Shown in pieces: positions 47,645 to 58,319 of a stretch of 64,000 nt of DNA. Location: positions 405,334-469,333 of the forward strand of contig CAJNOI010000070.1 of assembly GCA_905250115.1 (NCBI GenBank), given 5' to 3'. Within the stretch, counting starts at the first letter, position 1; each line of letters starts with the position of its first letter. The DNA is from Adineta steineri. Lineage: Eukaryota; Rotifera; Eurotatoria; Adinetida; Adinetidae. The translations under genes and the position numbers were made by a program. The notes beneath the pieces are model-generated. The model saw only the letters and a program-made list of their open reading frames with translations, was not told the DNA's origin and did not search any database.

Positions 47645-48605
47645 ATTATAATTATCAGGTGAACCAGAATGATTACAACATGGAGTGTTTTACGAGTATC
47701 TCAGCGTAGATAAATCCTATAACGTCGAGTTTTTTTCAAAAACGCTTCGTAAAATTCTCTGCAAGAATAGTAATAAAAACTCTTACCGAGTTCCTATAAT
47801 ACTTTTCCTATCAAGCTAAAACTGAAATACTATGAAATGGTGAAATGTCCCACGGCGTAAAACATTTCGAAGACTTTTTCATTTTGTAAATATATTGACT
47901 TAAGCAAATGATGACATCTTGACTATTTTTTCAATAGATGCACCGTCGAAAGTTCTATGGACAAGTACCAATTGACTTGCTCTGATGACTCTCTAGTTCG
48001 TTAAAATTAAAAATCTACGTGATATTGCTTCCAAGTGTTCGAAAATGTTTACCACATTTTTTATCTCGTATAAACCTCGGCTTCAGAAAATGCTAGAGGC
48101 TGGATTTTCTTTTTAAAAGATACGCTGTGGAAAGCTGTACAAAAATTGTAAGAAGAGCTCCCTATTAATTTCCTCAAATGGTATCCTCGACGATCATAAT
48201 GAATAAGGCACATGACGATGTTATGTCCTACGGTATTTAGTATAACAAAAATATTTGAAAGACTTTATATATTGAGAATATGCTGATATCGAAAAATAAT
48301 AATGTCTTGACTTTTTTTAAAAAGACGCGCCGTCGAAAGCTCTACTAAAGCTATGTGAACAACTTGCTATAACAAAATTAAAAAAGTCTTTCAAATATTT
48401 TGTATCATGGGACATTCACAATAATTTAGTTTTAATCTTGTGAGAAACCATTATAGAAACTCAATAGGAGTTTTTATTACTATTCTTGTAGAGAACTTTA
48501 CAGCGCATCTTTTTAAAAAAATTCAACGTTATAAGATTTTTCTGTGTTGAAATATTCGTAAGACACTCCATGTTGCAATCATTCTTTCACCCGGTATCAG
48601 AATGT
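47645..48605. repeat. Inverted repeat 2, adjacent to and longer than repeat 1
   Basis: The left arm (about 47645-47890) matches the reverse complement of the right arm (about 48355-48605). Shared pieces are CAACATGGAGTGT, CAAGAATAGTAATAAAAACT and AATGTCCCA. The interior contains further diverged copies of a subrepeat around TTTTTAAAAAGACGCGCCGT at roughly 47730, 47930, 48110 and 48315. Probably a decayed mobile element or satellite relic. Confidence 0.7.
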
Positions 48606-49305
48606 GTGCGTGTGTTACCTTTTTTCTGTCAGCAAAACGAAATGAATAAAAAATAAAATAAGCCTGCTGTCTAATGATCCATCAAGAGTTAGCGAAAGTG
48701 CCTTAGTATCTAATAGAATACTTTTGTGATTATGGGGTGAAATAAACTAAAAATCCTATTTGGTAACGCGCCCACCTCAGATCTGTTGGAAGTTTTCAGG
48801 TGTCGACCATTTTCTTCTATCAATTACCTTCAGTTTTTAATTACGCTTCTGTGTTCTTAACTCATTTTTCTCGATGAAACGAAAATCACGATAAATTAAA
48901 AGAAGTGCAATCATCTTTTTTTTCTTATATAGCTTTCCTTACTACTCCGCGAAAAAACGAAATAAATCACATTTTGTGACACAGCAAGTTCTTCTACAGA
49001 ATGGCATAGTTAGCTTTCGAAAATAATTAAGTTTTACTTGAAACGCTGTAGTTGACCATTAGCCGGACATGACGAATAAAAAATACCGGAATATATTGTT
49101 TTTATCGCTATCATTTCATTTCTCCTTTCCTTCTCAAAAAAGTGAGAAAATAATTAATTTAGTGAATTGGCTTAACTGAATACATTAACTATAACTTTTG
49201 AAGAATAGTTTGTCTCTCCCCAATCTGGTGGAGTTTTAGACGTAAAACTTCTAAATTTACTGTATATTTATTCACTCCATTATTCGATTAGATCTCTTCG
49301 ATAAG
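48606..49305. other. 3' flank of the TRPM gene
   Basis: No gene recognised. Confidence 0.5.
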
Positions 49306-52300
49306 TTAGTTTCTTTTAGGCCATAAGTGCATAATAAGCTTACGCAGAGCTTGTTGGAATAATGGAGGATCTTTATCCATTTTGACACGTGCCATGGCTG
49401 TCATGATCCAATTGAGTGAATCTTGAAACTGAATAGAAATAAAAAGTGATGTAGTAAGAGAAGAACATGTTTACACTTACTTTCACCATTTGTATCGTCA
49501 AATTTTTGACACTATTGTCGATTTGTTCGACTCGATTATCTAGAAAAGAAACAGTAGAATCCATCGATGATAATTGAATAGTAGTATCGATCCGTGAAGT
49601 TGTGAATTCGTCTCTCAATTGATTCATATCGGATCTAAGCCACTTCGAACTATCAGTCGTAGTCGTTAATTGATCAGATCTATAAATATCAATGAAACAA
49701 ATGACAGATGTTGCATTATGATAGCGGTCTCCTTCGATTATTCAATAACTCTTGTGTTCTATTCATCTACGAGAGTATACATAGACATACTTGACGCTTA
49801 AGAACGTTTTTCAAATATCCAAAAGACCATATGATCGAAATCTCCGTTATTGTCTCACTGGATTACATCTTCCAAAAGTGAAAATTTTTAATAGTTAGTT
49901 AGAAAGACAACTACAAATAGAAAAATCAGTTTTCGGACGGAAATATTTCCAGTATTTTTTTATATACATTTAATTTTTTGATTTCAAGTTTATCTGATAT
50001 ATTCCTTTAGTTGTCATTTATCAATATTAGCGTCAACTGTTGTTACTTTATGATGTAAACTGGTATTTACTACATATATATATATATATATCTTTGTTTT
50101 CTTCTTTGTTTTTTTTTCTGCCGCATGCACTATCCTACTAGTCGTACGCATCATAGCCCAAAAACGAACCTACACCGTTTCTCTAACCATTCAGTCGAAC
50201 CGAACCGAACTTAACTTAGAAAAATGCAGGTCGATTCGAGCTCTAGTACGCATACATATCTTTTCTTTCTTTCCTGTTGTATATGTACTTTATTATGGAT
50301 CATCATGAGAACACGATGCCCTTTCTTTATTGCGTCATTTCAATTTTTTCTACTAACTATTGCGTAGTTCTGTTTTCTACCCGTTGTGTTTTTCGTAATA
50401 TATATATATATGATTTCTCTATCAATTAGTCTGTTGTTTTTTGTCTATCTTTTCATGTGAGAGTTTATTCAGGTATTTGTGGTTGTCATCATTGTTATTA
50501 TTACCATTGTTCATCATCCTGTTATTATTATCTATACATCCTTATTGATATATATCAACAAAATCATTTGCGGATAATCGTCATCAAAATATATTATTAT
50601 TATACTGTGGTAGGCTTTTTTCAGTGAGATTCTCAATATTAGTGAAACTTGTTTTGCCTTAAAATTTGCTCTTTAATCTACGAATATATCGGAAGTTGAA
50701 ATTATATACTACATTTCCAAAATGAGAACCTCACAATCAAAATGATTCATTCAAATAAAGACAACTGTATTGTCTTATTTGATATCTCTAAATAATAGTA
50801 TTTCGAACTCATCTTCTTGAAGATTTTATACTTATTTATACAGTTATATGGATAATACAAACCAAAGAATTATTAAATATATGAGCAGTATATCTAATTA
50901 CTTACGCGTTTTCTTTGTCCATTGTATTTGCAGCTGCACTTGCTTGTGCATCGAGCAACTGTCGAATGTAATCATTCGTTGAGAATCGTTCGAATACTGA
51001 CCATTCGTTATCAAGATCAGGATCCTTTGGGATCATTTCTAAAAATAATATGATCAAATAATTATATACAATCTTTATTGCATAACTGTTTTAATGCTAT
51101 GATACTCAAGAGAGTAGCATGCTACTAACTGAAACATGACAATTTTTGTTCCTGTGTTCTGCACCGTGGCCACCACCAGTCACAAAACTGGTATATTGAA
51201 ACAAGAAATGTCAATGGAGGAAATAGTGCTGGTCGATTATAATAATCACGGATAAGGGCACAACGATCATAAGCCCAAACGTGATTTGCGTGTGTTTGAA
51301 CATCGTTTATTGTGTTACTGTAAAATTATTTATATTCATTATTGTCTAAGCAACGTGTCTAATTTTTATATACCTGAATAAGGCAATAAGCAAGTTAAGT
51401 AGTAGTATATTAACAAAGAGCATATGAAATGCAAACATGATATGAGTGGCTATACTGGTGCTAGCATCCGGTGTGGCTAAGAAAGACATATGTACATACA
51501 TAGATGAATAATTGCTATGATAGTTTTTTCTTTGTATTTATCTTACCATCTAATTGTGAAAGTTCATTATCGAAACTACCTAAGACAAAGTAATAAACTG
51601 GATAGACTACGTTGTGAAAAAATTGTCGTCCATCAAAATCAAAAGTGCGATAGGCTGTCATGGATCGTGATGTTACTCCATAGCCAAAAATAACAACAAC
51701 AATAATGAATATAAATAACAAGAGATCGGTTGTCTACAACAATAAAAACTTAATATATATATAACATTAATACAATCTGTTCACCATCTTTCTAATCATC
51801 ACTAGTTTCGGACCTAAATCTGGAGAAATACCGACAAAGAGAACCGCACGAATATACCACAATTCCAGATCGTAAGCCATCACTATTCTATAAATACATA
51901 CACACATTCATTAAATGTTTCAAAATTATATAATATACCTCGCAGCTGAAAAATCAACAGCGTCTGTCAACACAAAACGTAGTACAAGGCCGACATAGAA
52001 GAGAACATACGCTGGTAAAATCAGACATAGATTCGATACTTGGTTATCCAAATCAAAATAGGTTAAAAACTTGCTCTTCAGAGAGTTGTCGTTTTGAAAG
52101 TAGAACTAATAAATAAAAGAGTTTGATGACATATACACTCAGAGTGAAATGTAATGTGCTGACCTGTCGAAATTCTTCAAAAAGCATAGTAGTCACAGTG
52201 ATTATAGTCAATATCTCAGTCCAATGAATGTCTGGAGTGGAATCTGATCGTGGATCAAATGCATAGAGCATATAATAACTGAAGAAAAGCAGGAAAAGGA

Positions 52301-55300
52301 TATAGCCAAACTAAATATATACAAAGACTAATACAGTATAAAAAGATGCAATTACATTAGATGGACTTACGCAGGTATAGGAATATTTGACAACAGGTGT
52401 GTTGTGAAAGTGAATAAAATGTCGGAATATTGATTCGTCCTTGCCATAGTCGTCCGAGTAATCAATACCATATTTCTCCAATCTAAATTATTCTTTGATT
52501 ATATTATAATTGATTACTAAGTACTTTACCGTCGTTCTGGACGTTTCAATGCGGGTCCCTATCAAATAATAAAATGATTAAATAGTTTTAGAAAATTTAG
52601 CTTCACCTCTATATTCGTTTCCTGTTTCGTTTTGCGAGTGTTTTTACAGCATTTCTCATAGGTGGAGATTAACAGCTGCGAGATTCCCAGTGTGAGTATA
52701 TTGATAGAAAGACGAGCTCGTTCTCGAACTGGATCGACCTTATCAAACCATATATTAGTTAGCAGAGCTTGACATGCATCTTCATATAAGAATTTCTTTG
52801 TATCTGCAGCCATAGCCATTTGAAGGCATGTAACACCTTTATAGACATCTACTCGTCTCATAATCAATTCACACGCTTTTTGTTTATTGTACGAATAAGA
52901 GCAACGGACGAACTCGATGGCATATGATTCGAAAATGTCCGCTTCTGAGCATAATTGATCTTTTGAATCATGATCCGGTGCATAACGTGTTAATGATTTT
53001 AAGATTTTGGAAGCGACAAGCGCTGAACATATACGAGTCTTCATCTGACCAAGAATAATTTTTGCCATCGCAAGTCGGTAAGTTAGTACACACCAGAGAA
53101 ATATGTCACGATAAACTTCTTCAACATTTTTATGAGACTCAGTTTTTTTCTGTTCTAAGTCCACTTCAGATGGAAGCTGATAAAGCGGCTTCATGAAATC
53201 ACCCACGACCTTTTTGAGAATAGTATTCAAATCATCTTCCCTTTGGAAATCGATTGTTTGATTGATCCTATCTAACAGATAGAGTTGATCCGTCTGTAGA
53301 AAATACAAATTTTCATGTAAAGTTTTCAAATCAAAAAACTTTACTCACATTTTTGCGCTTTTTTGCCGAATATAACTCTTTTAAATAAGTGTTTTTGGCG
53401 GACCAATTCGTTTCATAAAATGAAGCGGTATTAGGAGCAAACAAGATGGAAAGATCGATATCCAACTGAACAAAATTATGGACAAATACTTGCTGATTTC
53501 TACTTAGCGCGTCGAGTAGTAACGACTTGTAATGTTTAATCTAGAGCGAAAAAAGCTTGTTAAGCATATCAAAATGAAAGCATGAATAATGCACTTTTTT
53601 TGAGTCGTTCAAATCCATTGTATTAATAACTAATTGATTTCCTGTAGTATCTGGAATGCCCCAATGAAGTGCTAGACGTATTTCATCATTGGCAGTCATG
53701 CCACGAGTGTTGGTGACTTTTGACAGATTTTTCATTGCTAATAATAGAAAATGTTGTGTAGTAATTTCTAATTCAACTCGAATAGCAAGATATCTTCGTA
53801 TGTAATATGACGCTTAAGAAATATCGCAGCAAATAATGAGCTTGGTCTTTGTTCTATGCTACAGATCCTGATATACATATTACTATGCTCTTTAATCCAT
53901 TGTCTCAGTATGATCGATACATGGAAGAAGTTTCTTACAGGACGCGACCGAAATGAGAATGTCCTCTCGTGATGAAAGCAGATCAATTACATTTCGTACT
54001 CTCAGATATTCATATTTTACACAAAATCGTAAAAAAAATTTGTAAATAGGTATTCTGTTTGTGTCAGAGCCCGAAAATCAACCGAACTCGAACCATTCTT
54101 CCAAATATAATTGAATGAATGCAAATACAAGAAAAATGAATCATTGAATTAACATCTATTTTCTAACAATGATCAAACCATCTGTGACCGATCGTTCTGT
54201 ATTCTTAATGAAACCTTAATGTATCGTTGTGTTTTCTCTTCATAACAATCATAGTCATTGTATTCATCACGATTGATCATTTGTATGCGACGCCTTTCTT
54301 TAATTTATTTCACTTTCTATTTTTCTTATACTCCTGTATGACAGCAGATAGGCGGACATTCGTCTAATTAATGAAAGACTACTATCTTTGAACAGTTTAT
54401 TCATTATCATTTATTTCTCACTCCTATTTTGAGATTGTTTAATATTAATGTTCTCAAAATCTAGAAGATCCTGTTTTTTTCCAACGATATTGGCTAAACC
54501 TTCGGATTCTCATTTGTCAGTTCAAACACAACTATATATTTTATCAGGATTTTTAACTGTGCATGGAAATAAATATGGATTTCTAGCGAAAATGTTTCTT
54601 TCTAAAGCAATATATCGTGTTCCAAAATTAAAAATGTTTGCTAAAATAATAGTTCTCATTGTGTTTTCTATTATTCACCTTGTCGATGTTATTTTTATAC
54701 AAATACAAGGTGAAACTAGATTAAAAAGAATCTCAGATGCATGGTGAACTGTTTGTTTTACTGGAATATGTTACTGTATGGACATTAGTCGAGTGATATT
54801 ACGATGTATTCGTTATCTACAAATGAAGTACAACTCTAGTTTTTGGTTATGAGTAGGAAATATCGAAGTTGAACTGAAACGAACTCGAATCAGAAAATGC
54901 GGTTCGATTCAGACTCTGTGGTGTGTGCGAGGCGACTCTACCTGATTGTTCACGTTGCAACTCAATTAACCTGCGTCGCTCATACGTACTGATCTCTCAC
55001 TCTCTATTCGTAAAGAGCTGAAGTGACAGATGTCTATTACAGAACAAGATGCAACAATCAATTTTTAGCCTTATATAACATAATTTAACACAAGCTTCCA
55101 TAACAAAATAAGCAATATGAAAACCGAATTACTACTTGAGACTAACCTTGAACCGTAGCATTATAAATCGTGTTTTTCAAAAAAATTGATGAATTGGAAT
55201 CGAAAATATGTATATTGTCACGAAATGGAGTGTTCAGGCAGGTGACAAACCAGAAAAGGTATTCTGCAAGAGTTTTCTTTTCATCCAAACTTAATAATTC

Positions 55301-57922
55301 ATCTGGAGATAAACCATTGCCAGCTGTTTTGTATACTTCTTGTCGAAATGAATCGTAGAGTTTTCGCAAATCCCTGTAAATGTCTAGGCGCCATTTCCCA
55401 AATGGTTTCAAAGCTTCTTTCAAACTATTCAAAACAATATCAGAATCACAGATTAAGTTTTCATCTTTGCATTAACTTACTTGCGTTGCGGCAAATTAGA
55501 TAACTTTTCAGCATCAACTTGAGCCAAAGAAGATTCAAGCATGAATATATCATCAATGTCATTTTCATCATCGCTTGTAATTTTATCATCATCACCGTAC
55601 TCGTCTTGATCTTGATTAGTGTTCGCTCTGGAAATATCTGGAATGAAAATATTTTTAACAGACAAATATTTTACAAACGATGATTCACCTTTTGTTTTTT
55701 GCAAATATCTACATAACATATTAGCCAATGGTCCACTTTGCTATGTGTGATGAAAAGAATTAAACTATTTAATGTCTTTACAATGTATTTTTATAACTTA
55801 CATCGACAATAACAAGTGAAACTTGATTTTTGAGATCTTTCCATATCGATTTTAATGCATAAAGATTCCCTCCAACCAAAATAGTAACAAGTGGTACTAA
55901 ATTCAAAAGTATATATGTATACGAATACGAATGAATTTACTAGTTAATCAAAAAACTGACTTCTGCGCTCTGCTCCACGCGATATTTCTCGTGCGATTCT
56001 GGAAATGAATCCACCATTATCTGCCGAGTCGTATGTACCATCATCAAAAAATAAATAATGAGTATGATTTTGTTCCAATGTGTATCGGCTATATCGATGA
56101 GAATTAATATCGCGGTCGTCACTAGACAGATAGAATACCATTAAATATAAAATGTAAAAGAGCTTTTATGAGATCATCGAACATCATGCTAGAGTATGAA
56201 GCGTTTAAGAGTGTTCAATGATTGAGATTTGAAAATCCTTCATACACTTGCTAGAACAACTATAGTTCTAGAGAAAATAAGAACTAACATTCATATCCCT
56301 AACGGTTTCGTCTTATTTAAACCGTTAATTCGTCGAAAGGAAATGAAGACAAACAAAAGTGACTTCAGAAATTTTTTTATTTTCTTTTTTTAATGTTATC
56401 GAGGGTGGGTGTAGGTGTGGGTGGGTGTGGGTGTGGGTGTGGGTGTGGGTGTGGGTGGGGATGTGAGTGCGGGTGTGAGTGTAGGCGTGGTTGTGGATAT
56501 AGCTGCGAGTGTGGGTATGAGTGTAGGCGTGAGTGTAGGCATGGTTGAGGGTGTGGGTGAGTGTGGTGGGTGTGCGTGTGGGTGTGGGTGTAGGCGTGGT
56601 TGTGAATATAGGTGTGAATGTGGGTATGAGTGTAGGTATGGTTGTGGGTGTGGATGTGGGTATGGATATGAGTTTAGGCGTGGTTGTGGGTGGGGATGTG
56701 GGTGTGAGTATGGGCGATGATCTGGATGTGGGTGTGGGTGGATATAAATACTATGCATCAACATCACTGTCTCCCCCTCCCCGATCACGCCGCAGCTGAT
56801 TAGTTTTTCTTATTTTTTCACTTCTCCAACTTCGAAATTGTCGACTAGTTAATTTCTTTGATGTATACAAGGATTTTAGTATTTAGTGAGCATATGAAAT
56901 GCAGTCATTTATGTTTGCTGTCGTTTTTTTTTCGAGGAATTTATGAAGAAAATAAGACGAAAATGTTAGGAGTATGAATGCTAGTTCTCGTTTCCTCTAG
57001 AATTATAGTTATTTCAGCTAGTCTGTAAAGGAATTAAAAAAATTCTCAAACCATAGTCCTTGGACATCTCTCACGGACTCTTTCATGAGTTCAACATTTG
57101 GTTATCATGAATTAAATCAGTTTATCATCGAACCTTTCCTTGATTTTGCGACAATCTTGAATGTTTCCCCATTTACCGACGGCGATCGCGCTAAAATTAA
57201 CGTCAGTATTTTTTACCCGGTTTTTATAGACTATTTCACCGATCAATTCTGAAATTATTTCTTCTTTGTAACCACTTGTCATAATCCATGCATCTAAAAT
57301 ATGGGAGAGTTTTGTTTTGTTAGTTTGATTTATATTGTCTATCTACTCGATGCTACGGCAGCATCCGAAATTCCTCGTACAACTTCTCTTTCTAGCTTGA
57401 TACTCAATATCGAATTTGCATCACCAATCATTCGCATAATCAAGCTAGGTATGGACATACCCCATACTCCCAATAACACTAAGCAAAGTTGGTCAGGTTC
57501 TGTATCAATTTTACAGCGTAAAAACTAAATAAAAAAGATATAAAATTGTTTTATTCTATCAATCTTCATGTAATATACTGGAAGGTTTAAGTGCGGGAGC
57601 AGTCCATAGCATTCCGTTGTTTTTTCTTCGGTATGATCTTTCCAATTCCATACTTTGTTCGATTGGCATTTATCATTCTTATGATCAGGATTGTTACAGA
57701 CGCATCGATCTATATTAATTCTATTTTAAAGAAGATCATTTAATTATTTGAAATTTCAAAAAACTATAATAGATGTGTGTACTCTTGTGAAATGAATGTT
57801 TTGCATATACGCTTTTCCAACTGTACGCGTTTCATGGCTTTAAACCATGCTGGAGAATTTTTATTCTTATCCTAAAATAATGTATATAAAGAATAATAAA
57901 GATAAAAAATTACGTGGAACAT
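49306..57922 (-). CDS. TRPM-type cation channel, 23 coding exons
   Basis: Coding exons on the minus strand are 57922-57914, 57871-57783, 57720-57579, 57524-57347, 57293-57134, 56121-55961, 55896-55802, 55740-55481, 55424-55147, 53737-53595, 53540-53349, 53293-52607, 52558-52530, 52482-52371, 52310-52164, 52105-51939, 51887-51785, 51733-51547, 51476-51374, 51317-51130, 51038-50906, 49679-49481 and 49428-49306. Every junction keeps phase and the total is 1294 codons plus stop. The N-terminal melastatin homology region is recognisable: LLGVWGMSIPSLIMRM, SNAWIMTSGY, IAVGKWGNI, YLFFDDGT, IPLVTILVGGN, SLVIVDQSGP. TM1 begins FGYILFLLFFSYYMLYAF. The pore helix and filter read NVVYPVYYFVLGSFDNELSQ. 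TM6 is ATHIMFAFHMLFVNILLLNL. The TRP helix follows (VQTHANHVWAYDRCALI, then RDYYNRPALFPP), then a C-terminal coiled coil. No kinase or NUDT9-like domain is present. Expected role: plasma-membrane cation entry. Introns contain repeats, including telomere-like element 6. Start exon is the least certain part. Confidence 0.88.
56401..56785. repeat. Telomere-like foldback element 6, the longest array, in a TRPM intron
   Basis: About 340 bp of degenerate TGTGGG units. Near the left end (about 56411-56460) the units are close to perfect GGGTGT repeats; further right they drift to GAGTGTGGGTATGAGTGTAGG. After an AT-rich spacer (ATATAAATACTATGC) there is only a short C-rich remnant (CTCCCCCTCCCC). It lies wholly inside the 1012-bp intron between exons 5 and 6. 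Open frames across it encode VG or PHPH repeats and are artefacts. Confidence 0.85.
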
Positions 57923-58319
57923 ACATCATTCATTGAATGATTCTCCAAAACTGATGTCATCTTTCTTAATAAAAAAAACTTCGTCTTATTGAATATCTTC
58001 GTAGACTATAACCTGTTTCACGGCCAGTTGTATTTAAGTGAACAGCATGAAGTAATTATTCAAAGAAATTCTTCTGTTGACGATGGTTACTTTAGCTACT
58101 GTTGATCGAACAGCACGGAGAACAGAAAGGAATAGTTATGCTTGCGGCTGTGTTATGCGCTACCATTGAATAAACATTAATTCACTTCAAGGCTGATGGT
58201 GAAGGTCTTGTGTATAATGCATCTACTCTCTTTATACGTAAAATTTCTGAATGAGGGTTTTTTTTCACCGCTTTACTCTGTCAATAATAATTCATTGAGT
58301 TTCATATTTTTTCAAGCAA
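57923..58319. promoter_or_regulatory. Head-to-head intergenic region, candidate bidirectional promoter
   Basis: 397 bp separate the TRPM start (minus) from the TIR-protein start (plus). Both promoters must lie here unless 5' exons extend further. A T-rich tract and AG end 3 nt before the plus-strand ATG, consistent with a 3' splice site for a spliced leader or 5' intron. Confidence 0.45.

Noticed and set aside
54448-54747. 99-residue plus-strand frame with one hydrophobic helix
   Set aside because: It lies inside a TRPM intron on the opposite strand, with no recognised domain and no splice or conservation support.
56396-56799. Open frames across the G-rich array encoding VG-rich or PHPHPH-rich proteins
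   Set aside because: They are translations of the degenerate TGTGGG repeat, open in several frames on both strands, and lie inside a TRPM intron.
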